Source of the DNA: Siphonodentalium dalli
Lineage: Eukaryota; Mollusca; Scaphopoda; Gadilida; Siphonodentaliidae
Reading direction: 5' to 3'
Length of the DNA: 64,000 nt
Assembly (NCBI GenBank): GCA_032622095.1
Contig: CP136068.1
Span: 53,628,443 to 53,692,442, forward strand
Part shown: positions 1 through 51,306 of the stretch, one piece after another
How positions within the stretch are numbered: position 1 is the stretch's first letter
Layout of the letters: every line of letters begins with the position of its first letter
Program-made: the position numbers and the translations under genes
The notes under the pieces: model-generated
The model's input: only the letters and a program-made list of their open reading frames with translations
Databases searched by the model: none
Told to the model about the DNA's origin: nothing

Positions 1-1019
1 CAAACTTGAAAGCCTGTCGCAATTGGCTTTTATCTACTTATTGTTTCTACAGAAATGGCTTCTACAGAACTGAAAAGTTGTACATATGGGTGATTTGACA
101 TGGGGATCTTATTAGATATGTCCTGTTGACATCAGATGTTTTAAAGGGGAACCAATAATGAATTCAATTAAATAGTTAATTATATACCCAAAATAGATGC
201 AATCTGGTCAGTGAAAATTGAAACATGTGGATAAATTGACCCGTAGAGTATAATGTGTTATATGCCGTTGATCTTAGATGACTTAAAGGGGTAAATATGA
301 GCAATAAAGAGTGTTCCTTATGTAGAACAATTGTTACAGATGGGTCACCTGACCAGGGGAATGTTATGGGATGGGTGCATACTGGCTGAGAATAAAGCAG
401 TACTTACTTACCTTTGATTTCCGATGACCTAAAAGGGGGTAATATATTAGATTATCAATACAGAGCATTATTATCAGTCTAGAAGATATGTGGGAAATTG
501 GTGGTAAAACCATACAATGATAGCAAACGTATTAGTCAGAGGTTACATGTATGTCCAAAAAACAGCATCAACCCAACTGATATCCCAAGCTGTTGTGGAC
601 CGAGAATATTTGGTCTAGGCTGCCGGCAGCCCTCTTGTATATTGCTCTTTGCATGAATAAAACCTTTGGCACACCATACAGACCACATCCCTCATCCGAT
701 CATCACCAAACTTTATATGGATCTTCAGGGTGACTTCTAGATGAGAGCCTTCAAAAATAAATACCAACAAATAATCTTAGTCTTTGGAAAATATGTTTTA
801 ATATGCAAGAAGTCTTTCTGAGACTTTCCAAGATTGGAATGTACTTGAAAATATTATTTGTTCGAGTCAAAATAATATTTTGATGACATCGCAGTCTGTT
901 AAGATGCTAGTCATCTTTTCAGTTTGACATTTATTTGTTTTTGACTAAAGTGTAATAACTTAGTCATAAGCTGGCAAATTGCCACAGGAGTGCAATATGT
1001 TGTTATTTTCTTTATTCAG
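1..1019 (+). other. Intron of TBC1D23 (3' end only)
   Basis: No coding sequence is recognised. Bases ~60-470 look like two or three degenerate copies of a ~147-bp repeat; each has a '(t/c)aaagggg' motif after a 'gat(c/g)a'-type segment (near 141, 279 and 430). Bases ~620-760 are a diverged copy of the 'tttgcatga...ctttggcacacc...catcaccaaact' family that recurs in later introns. The rest is AT-rich unique-looking sequence. Confidence 0.6.
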
Positions 1020-40214
<39,195 letters not shown>

Positions 40215-40297
40215 TTTGTTCGTGTTATTGTATTTATTTTGTTTCATAGTACTACTTTGGGCCAAGTTCACCCTGTAAGTGACTTGTTTGAGACATA
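40215..40297 (+). other. Start of TBC1D23 3' UTR
   Basis: Sequence following the stop. No AATAAA is seen within the first kilobase. An ATTAAA at 40534-40539 lies inside the adjacent MITE's terminal repeat, and ATTAAA recurs in the following satellite, so the polyadenylation site cannot be placed. Confidence 0.5.
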
Positions 40298-40550
40298 TTA
40301 ACCCTTTCTTTACTAAATACTCATTGTCAGGTAGTTCCCTTAGGAAATGTTCAGGTAGGCCATTTGTTGAACTTATTGTCTGAACATTTTCCCCCCAACA
40401 TATAGGAATTCTTCTGCACTTATATTATCTGTGCTTCTGTTTGTGGTCTGCTCATTTTTCCTGAATACCCTTCCAAATGAATAATAGATCATTCCAATGT
40501 ATGTTTTTTTATAACTGACATGAGAATCCATTTATTAAAGAAAGGGTTAA
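40298..40550 (+). mobile_element. TTAA MITE with perfect 15-bp inverted ends
   Basis: TTAACCCTTTCTTTA at 40298-40312 pairs exactly with TAAAGAAAGGGTTAA at 40536-40550. A related, older copy in the opposite orientation lies at 27197-27430. It sits within about 85 bp of the TBC1D23 stop, so it may be part of the 3' UTR. Confidence 0.88.
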
Positions 40551-40640
40551 TGGACGGATATAGCAGATTGATAGCCAGAACCATATAAGTGTTCAAAGGG
40601 AGAAGTCTTATATTTGCATCATTCATTTATTAAGGAGTAG

Positions 40641-43600
40641 TGGTCCGCTATCAGGGAGATGTCATAAATACTGAAATATAATCAACCCCTCAACATTAAC
40701 CATCTTAAGATCCCGGTATCAGGGAGATGTCATAAATACTGAATATAATTAAACCCACAACATTAACCATCTTAAGATCCCGCTATCAGGGAGATGTCAT
40801 ACATACTGAAATATAATCAACCCCTCAACATTAACCATCTTAAGATCCCGGTATCAGGGAGATGTCATAAATACTGAATATAATTAAACCCTCAACATTA
40901 ACCATCTTAAGATCCCGGTATCAGGGAGATGTCATAAATACTGAATATAATTAATCCCTCAACATTAACCATCTTAAGATCCCGCTATCAGGGAGATGTC
41001 ATAAATACTGAATATAATTAACCCCTCAACATTAACCATCTTAAGATCCCGCTATCAGGGAGATGTCATAAATACTGAATATAATTAAACCCACAACATT
41101 AACCATCTTAAGATCCCGCTATCAGGGAGATGTCATACATACTGAAATATAATCAACCCCTCAACATTAACCATCTTAAGATCCCGGTATCAGGGAGATG
41201 TCATAAATACTGAATATAATTAAACCCTCAACATTAACCATCTTAAGATCCCGGTATCAGGGAGATGTCATAAATACTGAATATAATTAATCCCTCAACA
41301 TTAACCATCTTAAGATCCCGCTATCAGGGAGATGTCATAAATACTGAATATAATTAAACCCACAACATTAACCATCTTAAGATCCCGCTATCAGGGAGAT
41401 GTCATACATACTGAAATATAATCAACCCCTCAACATTAACCATCTTAAGATCCCGGTATCAGGGAGATGTCATAAATACTGAATATAATTAAACCCTCAA
41501 CATTAACCATCTTAAGATCCCGGTATCAGGGAGATGTCATAAATACTGAATATAATTAAACCCTCAACATTAACCATCTTAAGATCCCGGTATCGGGGAG
41601 ATGTCATAAATACTGAATATAATTAACCCTTAAGATCCCGGTATCAGGGAGATGTCATAAATACTGAATATAATTAAACCCTCAACATTAACCATCTTAA
41701 GATCCCGGTATCAGGGAGATGTCATAAATACTGAATATAATTAACCATCTTAAGATCCCAGTATCAGGGAGATGTCATAAATGATGAATATAATTAAACC
41801 CTCAACATTAACCATCTTAAGATCCCGGTATCAGGGAGATGTCATAACTACTGAATATAATCAACCCCTCAACATTAACCATCTTAAGATCCCGGTATCA
41901 GGGAGATGTCATAAATACTGAATATAATTAACCCCTCAACATTAACCATCTTAAGATCCCGGTATCAGGGAGATGTCATAAATACTGAATATAATTAAAC
42001 CCTCAACATTAACTATCTTAAGCTCCCGCTATCAGGGAGATGTCATAAATACTGAATATAATTAACCCCTTAAGATCCCGGTATCAGGGAGATGTCATAA
42101 ATACTGAAATATAATCAACCCCTCAACATTAACCATCTTAAGATCCCGGTATCAGGGAGATGTCATAAATACTGAAATATAATTAACCCCTCAACATTAA
42201 CCATCTTAAGATCCCGGTATCAGGAAGATGTCATAAATACTGAATATAATTAACCCCTTAAGATCCCGCTATCAGGGAGATGTCATAAATACTGAATATA
42301 ATTAACCCCTCAACATTAACCATCTTAAGATCCCGGTATCAGGGAGATGTAATAAATACTGAATATAATTAACCCCTTAAGATCCCGGTATCAGGGAGAT
42401 GTCATAAATACTGAAATATAATTAACCCCTCAACATTAACCATCTTAAGATCCCGGTATCAGGAAGATGTCATAAATACTGAATATAATTAACCCCTTAA
42501 GATCCCGCTATCAGGGAGATGTCATAAATACTGAATATAATTAACCCCTCAACATTAACCATCTTAAGATCCCGGTATCAGGGAGATGTCATAAATACTG
42601 AATATAATTAACCCCTTAAGATCCCGGTATCGGGGAGATGTCATAAATACTGAATATAATTAACCCCTCAACATTAACCATCTTAAGATCCCGGTATCAG
42701 GGAGATGTCATAAATACTGAATATAATTAACCCCTTAAGATCCCGGTATCAGGGAGATGTCATAAATACTGAATATAATTAACCCCTCAACATTAACCAT
42801 CTTAAGATCCCGGTATCAGGGAGATGTCATAAATACTGAATATAATTAACCCCTCAACATTAACCATCTTAAGATCCCGCTATCAGGGAGATGTCATAAA
42901 TACTGAATATAATTAAACCCTCAACATTAACCATCTTAAGATCCCGGTATCAGTGAGATGTCATAAATACTGAATATAATTAACCCCTCAACATTAATCA
43001 TCTTAAGAAACCAGTATCAGGGAGATGTCATAAATACTGAATATAATTAACCCCTCAACATTAACAATCTTAAGATCCCGGTATCAGGGAGATGTCATAA
43101 ATACTGAATATAATTAAACCCTCAACATTAACCATCTGAAGATCCGGCTATCAGGGAGATGTCATAAATACTGAATATAATTAAACCCTCAACATTAACC
43201 ATCTTAAGATCCCGGTATCAGGGAGATGTCATAAATACTGAATATAATTAAACCCTCAACATTAACCATCTTAAGATCCCGGTATCAGGGAGATGTCATA
43301 AATACTGAATATAATTAAACCCTCAACATTAACTATCTTAAGATCCCGGTATCAGGGAGATGTCATAAATACTGAATATAATTAAACCCTCAACATTAAC
43401 CATCTTAAGATCCCGGTATCAGGGAGATGTCATAAATACTGAATATAATTAAACCCTCAACATTAACCATCTTAAGATCCCGGTATCAGGGAGATGCCAT
43501 AAATACTGAATATAATTAAACCCTCAACATTAACCATCTTAAGATCCCGGTATCAGGGAGATGTCATAAATACTGAATATAATTAAACCCTCAACATTAA

Positions 43601-44769
43601 CCATCTTAAGATCCCGGTATCAGGGAGATGTCATAAATACTGAATATAATTAAACCCTCAACATTAACCATCTTAAGATCCCGGTATCAGGGAGATGTCA
43701 TAAATACTGAATATAATTAACCATCTTAAGATCCCAGTATCAGGGAGATGTCATAAATACTGAATATAATTAAACCCTCAACATTAACCATCTTAAGATC
43801 CCGGTATCAGGGAGATGTCATAAATACTGAATATAATTAAACCCTCAACATTAACCATCTTAAGATCCCGGTATCAGGGAGATGTCATAAATACTGAATA
43901 TAATTAAACCCTCAACATTAACCATCTTAAGATCCCGGTATCAGGGAGATGTCATAAATACTGAATATAATTAAACCCTCAACATTAACCATCTTAAGAT
44001 CCCGGTATCAGGGAGATGTCATAAATACTGAATATAATTAAACCCTCAACATTAACCATCTTAAGATCCCGGTATCAGGGAGATGTCATAAATACTGAAT
44101 ATAATTAAACCCTCAACATTAACTATCTTAAGCTCCCGCTATCAGGGAGATGTCATAAATACTGAATATAATTAACCCCTTAAGATCCCGGTATCGGGGA
44201 GATGTCATAAATACTGAAATATAATCAACCCCTCAACATTAACCATCTTAAGATCCCGGTATCAGGGAGATGTCATAAATACTGAATATAATTAAACCCT
44301 CAACATTAACCATCTTAAGATCCCGGTATCAGGGAGATGTCATAAATACTGAATATAATTAAACCCTCAACATTAACCATCTTAAGATCCCGGTATCAGG
44401 GAGATGTCATAAATACTGAATATAATTAAACCCTCAACATTAACCATCTTAAGATCCCGGTATCAGGGAGATGTCATAAATACTGAATATAATTAAACCC
44501 TCAACATTAACCATCTTAAGATCCCGGTATCAGGGAGATGTCATAAATACTGAATATAATTAAACCCTCAACATTAACTATCTTAAGCTCCCGCTATCAG
44601 GGAGATGTCATAAATACTGAATATAATTAACCCCTTAAGATCCCGGTATCGGGGAGATGTCATAAATACTGAAATATAATCAACCCCTCAACATTAACCA
44701 TCTTAAGATCCCGGTATCAGGGAGATGTCATAACTACTGAATATAACTAACCCTTCAACATTATATCTT
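40641..44769. repeat. 67-bp satellite, ~4.1 kb, ~60 copies
   Basis: Head-to-tail units with the landmarks 'cttaagatcccggtatcagg', 'gagatgtcataaatactga', 'atataattaaacc' and 'tcaacattaaccat'. Length variants are 68 bp ('gaaatataat') and about 49-51 bp units that lack 'caacattaaccatctt'. Small higher-order repeats occur, e.g. the 'actatcttaagctcccgct' block at ~42010, ~44119 and ~44577. Many units carry ATTAAA. Confidence 0.97.
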
Positions 44770-45671
44770 TATACCTGTAAAAAAAATTTAGAGAAAATAA
44801 TATCAGGCACATCAAAACTGGAATATTATAGTGGGTTTCTGAAACCAACATCTGCACATCTATGAAACATACAGTCAAATTACAAAAGAAATTAATACAC
44901 TGTGCATCAGCGTGTATAGTCAAATTTAACTACAGAAACTTATTGCAGGACTCCGCTTTCCATTGTCCTACAATCGGTTTCTTTGTGTTCAAATTCTACT
45001 ATTCAAGCTGATGTGCAGTGTATTTACTTCTTAGATGTGAGAAACCATTTATAATCCTAGTAATCAGGAAACAGGCATATGCATACTGGAGTACAGATAG
45101 AGGTCATTTCTTCCTGGAAAAAAGATAGATGATAAAATTTATTAATTTTAAGAAGAAGATATCGACAATCACTGATAGCCTTTCTCCATTTGATTCAAAC
45201 ATTATTTATTTTATCCCATTGGCTTAAGAACAGAAATTCCAACACACAAATGGAACAATCATGGTGTTGTAATATGTGGGAGAAGAGGATCTGAGAGAAA
45301 ATATGCGCTGAAAAAAGCCTACACCTCATTAGAATATGGTATTGAACTCATTTATTGTCCATCAAAACATTACTCTGTATCAGTCAATCCTTCCTTTGCT
45401 ATATCCGTCTATTCGACTTGCCTCATGCCTTTGTCAAACAGGGATAGACCTGGTTTAATTCACGGTATTATTGCCAGACCAGCCATTTTATTTGATCAAA
45501 GTCCTGCACTACTTTTTTATTTTTACAGAAGATGGGTTTAAATTGATATACACCAATGGAAAGCTTGGTCCAGTTGTGTAACAACGCCTATGGTTAAATG
45601 AATTATGATGGGTGTCCGTCCGTCTATTTGTTGATATGACCCAAGCCTGCAAATAGTGTGCCTGTCATTTG
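44770..45671. other. Intergenic, nothing recognised
   Basis: AT-rich sequence with no convincing coding frame, RNA or repeat family. Confidence 0.5.
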
Positions 45672-45768
45672 CAGAATGAGGTCCCCAGACAGTGAAGTGA
45701 ATTTAGTGAGGGCTATCCCGCACAGCAGGTTAGCATCACCAAATTCACCCTCTGGGGACCTCATTCTG
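45672..45768. mobile_element. ~97-bp hairpin element, copy 1
   Basis: CAGAATGAGGTCCCCAGA at 45672-45689 pairs exactly with its complement at 45751-45768. The inner part is also partly self-complementary ('gtgaattta' / 'aaattcacc'). Confidence 0.85.
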
Positions 45769-45972
45769 ATTAGGCCTTATCTTCTGGGAAGTATCTATAG
45801 TTTCACATTAACATTGTTTTTAGTTACTTTTTCCCTTTTTCCCTTCTGGGAAGTTTCTATATCCACTAATTTGCAGAAGATAAATTTCATAATCGAGGTG
45901 ACTAATGGGTGAACATCACCAACTTCAACTGGGAAACTTCAATCTGATCCTAGGTCTCCCATAGAAGTTGAG

Positions 45973-46063
45973 CAGAATGAGGTTCCCAGAGGGAGAATTT
46001 GGTGATGCTAGTCAATTTTGTGGGATAGTGTCACTAAATTCACCCTCTGGGGACCTCATTCTG
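45973..46063. mobile_element. ~91-bp hairpin element, copy 2
   Basis: Same family as copy 1, 205 bp upstream: 'cagaatgaggttcccagagg' on the left and 'ccctctggggacctcattct' on the right, with 'ggtgatgctag' in the arm. There is one mismatch in the outer stem. Confidence 0.85.
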
Positions 46064-47130
46064 TAAATAATAGAACCGGAACTGATCAGAGATTCTGACA
46101 TTTGCACAGCTTCTATGATATGTACAGGACCGGTGACAAGATAATAATGTGATATCTGCTTAAGGTTAAAGCATCAAAGATTGATTATGCTACTATAGCC
46201 TGTTTAAAGAAGTGTAACAATTAACTATCATTGCTAAGAACTTCAAAGAAACCATTCGTCCCAAATTAATCATTGATATACAAATGGGAGAGATTCTGCC
46301 ACAATATGCAATTTATATAAAGAATGATGCTCCTAATTTTGATACAAATATTTATGAAAATACTGGCATTGAGCAAGTTTATATGGGATGCACGTTTGAA
46401 CACCCCCCATTGAGCATTTCACTTCAAATAGAGAATTTGATGCATTATGCAACCAGAAAAATTGTTACACACACCAAGTTCAATATATTAATCGATAGTG
46501 AAGCATATGATATGGGCACCATGTGCAATGAATACACAGAACCACACATATGTTCTGAACAGTCTCAAAATCTTGAAATGGGTTCAACCAATCATGATCA
46601 GGAAGATTTTCAGTAATGGCTGTGTAATTGTAATTTCGGAAAATGAACTGACTGGTCTGGCATTAACTAATCGCTGGTTATATTTCTGATACTTATTATT
46701 CATGAGTTATGGCACTTGCGCCACTTACTATTTATGGGTTATGTTATGGCTGGTAGTCACTGTTAATGACACATAATAACCTAATCCCACTCCAAATACC
46801 GCTGCTATTCTCTGTTACAAGTGTAGTTTATGTATGAATAAGGTTCCATGCAATTTCCATAAAAAGCCATTGATATTTCAGATTAACATATCAATAATTT
46901 TGTGCAAAATATTTCATTATGGCATTAACCCTTTCATGACCAGAGCAGCACTGGTGCAGCATTAAAAATCCTGTGCCAGTGCATTCTCCAATGAAATGAG
47001 GGAATCCCATCATAAAATTTTCATCAGCTTTTAAAATGGAAAGGTGGTAATTGCTCTCCAGAGTTGCCTATTTTTCTAGCTCCCTATAATTAACTTTTTC
47101 AACAGTTATGTTTGTCTTTATGATGTCATG
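46064..47130. other. Intergenic with a short MITE fragment
   Basis: 46924-47055 begins TTAACCCTTTCATGACC and continues 'gcactggtgcagcattaaa', matching the left part of the MITE at 30122. A 110-codon frame at 46284-46616 (starting MGEILPQYAIYIKND) has no domain I recognise and no visible gene signals; it is left uncalled. The rest is unassigned. Confidence 0.5.
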
Positions 47131-47577
47131 TTAAAGGTACTCAATCCGAATTAATCCTTGCAGATTACTATTTCCTTGACTTCGGAGGTAACAAATATTT
47201 GATTCGAGTCGAGGAACCCACCCATCAAAGCTCAGAGTGATCAGATATCGATTTTTTAAATCTATTATTTTAATTTTAAGTGGCCCAGTAAACAGCAGAC
47301 GAGAATACTTTCTCTGACCAAATTGTGGATGAAGATGGATAACTTTAAAATCTAGTGGCTTTTTTGTGTCAGATATTTGACAAACCGGCAATATTCGTTG
47401 AACAAAAAGTTGATATATTACAGGTTTTTGTCAATTTTATGCTATATAGTTGACTGCGCTTAGCATTATTTTTGAGCAATTAATTGATTCTGACAACTGA
47501 AGCGGCATTTCAAAAAATCTTGTTGTTGTTGGAATCTGATGATATGGGGACCTTCGAATCGGATTGAGTACACTTAA
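47131..47577. mobile_element. TTAA-flanked MITE, second family
   Basis: TTAA at 47131-47134 and 47574-47577. The inner ends AGGTACTCAATCCGA and TCGGATTGAGTACAC are inverted over TACTCAATCCGA (12 bp exact). The body is 439 bp with no coding capacity. Confidence 0.78.
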
Positions 47578-48122
47578 TGGTACTGGAATAACAGATCACT
47601 TCTCAGATCGTCAATGACGTGTTGACAAATTTCCCATGTATTGTCAAACTCAACTATTGTTAGAAAAACTGAATAGAGGTGATATATCCATAACTCATTT
47701 TACTCATCGCAATATAGGAGACATCATCTTCAAGTTTTTATTAGTCAACGATATTCATGACTGATTATTCTTTCACTTCGTGTTGTATTTATAACTATTT
47801 CTAAATACTACGATTCTCACAAACATTTACTACACCAGGAATGCACTCCATATTTGGAAATGGTTTACTACGTCATGTTGGGAATGCCGCATCGTAGAAA
47901 TGAAATATAATGGACACATCTAGAGACACACATCTGTTAGGATTATCGTTGGCTTTTCAAAGAGACTGCCACCTTCCTTATTGCAATTTAAAGAGAGCTG
48001 AGGGAAGCTGGAGCTGAAATGGCCAGGTCTGGGTTAGCGTGCTTGAATCATGTGTGAAGACATAATGCGTTAAAATCCCGATTGCTGCCATGATGATTTC
48101 ACAATTTGTTAGTCACCTTTAA
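47578..48122. other. Intergenic, nothing recognised
   Basis: No repeat family, RNA or coding frame seen. Confidence 0.5.
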
Positions 48123-48272
48123 AATCTACAATATTATCATCATTGACATGGGACATTATCCATATGTAATCTACAATATTATCAGCATTGACATGGGACA
48201 TATCCATATGTAATCTACAATATTATCAGCATTGATATGGGACATATTGATAGATAATCTGCAATATTATTG
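48123..48272. repeat. 44/45-bp minisatellite, ~3.4 copies
   Basis: 'atctacaatattatca' at 48124, 48169, 48213 and a diverged copy at 48257, each followed by 'cattgacatgggacat'. Confidence 0.88.
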
Positions 48273-49837
48273 GTGACTTTTCAAGAGGCTTCTCCATGTA
48301 TTTTTCTTCTGCTAGAAGATTTTGTTGGTGAAAAAAACTGATTTATATAAAGTGACTTCCTGATTTACTGCCCATGTTACACAAATATTATACAATCAAA
48401 TTAGATCAAATCACTTGACTATTTTGCAGCAGAAAACACAGATAAATTTTGAGCAGTGGCTTTTGTCATTAGTCTTGTCTTCAAAAAAGGATTCAGTGAC
48501 ATTCCACTTACTTTCCGTAAAGAGTTACCTGTCTTTGTTTACTCTGTGGTATCCCACACTAGATGCTATGCCAAATAGAGGTACACATTGCTGGGTGACA
48601 GCCCATCTCTTTATTTACACCTTGTTTGTTATTTTTATAGTTTTCATTCTCAATAGTTTTGTACTGTATATTACACTACATATTCACGAGTGTAGCTTAT
48701 TGTCTCAATTGGGAGTTGCAGTGAAATTTCCAACTTAGGAAAAACAATTCTGCATTCACTCCCATTTCCAAATTAGGAACATTTTGCTTTCACCCTCCAC
48801 CGTTCACTTAATACTATCTGACTGACTTAAATTTGGCCAAATATTATAGAAATACAATTAGCCAAATTCTAACTTATGGTCTCATAAGTCAGAAATTCAG
48901 ACTAAAAATTGGTATTTTTTCATGCTGCTCACATGGAAATTACTTAAATTTTAGTTTGCAAATTCATTTTTGAAAATAGAATGTTAACATAGTGGAAAGA
49001 ACTCAAGTGTTAATGTTAATTGTAAGTTATATTTCATATTCTTTGCTAGTATGGCTGTACTCTGTTCATCCATATTAAGGTCGTAACAGATGCTTTTGCT
49101 TGGGTCACATCATCCTCTTTAACTATTCATTGTCGACATGAAAAGTGCCAAGTCTATATAGTCAATTCAAGTCACAGTATTTTCTTCTATTTTGTTTCTT
49201 TTACTGTTTCAATATGCCACCCTGTTAAGCTCTGTTCAATCCAAAAAAAATTTTTATGTGATCACAAATAATTAATCCATTTCCAGTATAAATTTAATCA
49301 GTCTACGTGGTTAGAGAGAGTTGGAATCTGTTGTTGCACGTGACACCAAATTAGATTCTATGTCTGACAGATTTCATATTTGTGAATGAATGTCTGGTAT
49401 ATTGCATGAATGGTGTACTGAAATTACTTTGTACATTAAAGCGCTCTGGAATTGCAAAATTAGATAAATTGTTTTTGGGGTCCAATTTTAATATTTTTAC
49501 TCGCATCCAATAAACACTGCAAGGGTAGGTATATCCAAAACAATTGCAGAATATCTTAAAAAATCTTAAAGATGTATTCAGGATCATACCTGAAGTTCAA
49601 CAACATGCAAAATATAATTTATCATCCCATGTCGCTTTATTTCTCTGAAATAAATGCAGCAAACCAAATCTGACATTTAAACTAGACTCATAAATGCAAA
49701 ATAAGTTCTTTTTTCATTGAAAACTTCATAAAATAATCTTTGCTGTCCTGATAAAACATCGAAAATATATTAATGAGTGGATACAAAAGTCTATATCAGA
49801 CGACATAATGACTTTCAGGTGACACATCTTGTTCCAA
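48273..49837. other. Intergenic, nothing recognised
   Basis: AT-rich. A 107-codon frame at 48415-48738 is hydrophobic and low in complexity in its second half, with no start context or motif that supports a gene. Confidence 0.5.
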
Positions 49838-50271
49838 ATGAGTTATTTTATAAACTAGTATTTGAATAATGTGTTATTTTGTACACTAGTATCTGAATAA
49901 TGTGTTATTTTATAAACTAGTATTTGAATAATGTGTTATTTTATAAACTAGTATTTGAATAATGTGTTATTTTATACACTAGTGTCTGAATAATGTGTTA
50001 TTTTATACACTAGTATTTGAATAATGGGTTATTTTGTACACTAGTATCTGAATAATGTGTTATTTTGTACACTAGTATCTGAATAATGTGTTATTTTATA
50101 AACTAGTATTTGAATAATGTGTTATTTTATAAACTAGTATTTGAATAATGTGTTATTTTGAACACTAGTATCTGAATAATGTGTTATTTTATAAACTAGT
50201 ACCTGAATAATGTGTTATTTTATAAACTAGTACCTGAATAATGTGTTATTTTATACACTAGTGTCTGAATA
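49838..50271. repeat. 31-bp minisatellite, ~14 copies
   Basis: Tandem 31-bp units with 'gaataatgtgttatttt' and 'ataaactagta'; each holds an ACTAGT palindrome. The last unit runs into 'tgaataaaaac'. Confidence 0.95.
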
Positions 50272-50620
50272 AAAACAAAAATCATGGAACCCTGAATACA
50301 TCTTTATTTATTATATATTTTGGAACTTCTGTATGTCATAGACTCGAAAACGGCTCAACCGATCTGACTAAAATTTGGTATGTAGGCCCACTTTGACACT
50401 GGGAACAATATGGGCTGGTCCAATTCATATGTGATGGTGTCCTTGACCTTGCTCATATAGGCATGTTTCTGGACTGATTGAACAATAGTTTTTTTCTTTT
50501 TCCTAAAAACTTTTCCACTTTCTTCGCTCAGTCCAGATGCTGTATATTCTGACCAGACGGAGGTGATATCAAAGAAATACCTAAATAGCCCGGATTATGT
50601 CGGGCACATCAACCAGTAAT
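50272..50620. repeat. Dispersed repeat fragment
   Basis: It contains 'gactcgaaaacggctcaacc' and 'ctaaaatttggtatg', a motif common in invertebrate interspersed repeats, and ends 'cgggcacatcaaccagtaat'. Family not assigned. Confidence 0.5.
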
Positions 50621-51130
50621 TTAATATTTAGGAAATGTGAGTCACGTTCTTTGTGCACATTTCCATATATCTTATTATGACTCTGTTTTGTTTTTTTCTC
50701 TGTTTTTGTATCTTTGATGAAGACTACTGTGCTGCTTTATTTATGTTCAGATCTTTTTATACTGTGCAATATTCTGTACATAATAGTTTATCATTATTAA
50801 CATCTGTAAATTGCGAGAAGAGTAATATAAAACTATATAAAATCCTTGGACAACTTCATATTGTCTCATTTCATTTGAAAATGCTGTTAGTATGCTCATG
50901 AACCACCATGTGGGAGGGTTATCCATATGGACTCGGTTTTGTTATTCACTCCTCAACTGCACATATTTATTGTGTGTGTGTGACCCACATAAAACAAAAT
51001 TACTTACCCAAGACATGGAACATGCACAGGAGATCGGGGCACAAGTTATCAAACTGATAGACAATTCATGGACATTAATTTATTCCTAAGTTGTGGCACT
51101 TAGAGTGAAAATGTGTCTTGTCACTGTGGA
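50621..51130. other. Intergenic, nothing recognised
   Basis: Short open frames only, no motif. Confidence 0.5.
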
Positions 51131-51306
51131 TCCTTGTATCTCATTCTGACATCTTAGTTCATGTTTTAATCCCTGTATCTCATTCTGACATCTTAGTTCA
51201 TGTTTTAATCCCTGTATCTCATTCTGACATCATAGTTCATGTTTTAATAATCTTTAATCCCTGTATCTCATTCTGATATCATAGTTCATATGTGAATGAT
51301 CTTTAA
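51131..51306. repeat. 39-bp minisatellite, ~4 copies
   Basis: 'gtatctcattctgacatc' at 51136, 51175, 51214 and 51263 (periods 39, 39 and 49), each followed by 'tagttcatgttttaat'. Confidence 0.92.

Noticed and set aside
46284-46616. 110-codon + strand frame (MGEILPQYAIYIKND...)
   Set aside because: No recognisable domain, no splice or promoter context, and a length not unusual for AT-rich DNA. A protein database search could revive it.
48415-48738. 107-codon + strand frame with a hydrophobic segment
   Set aside because: The hydrophobic stretch is T-rich low-complexity sequence, with no supporting context.
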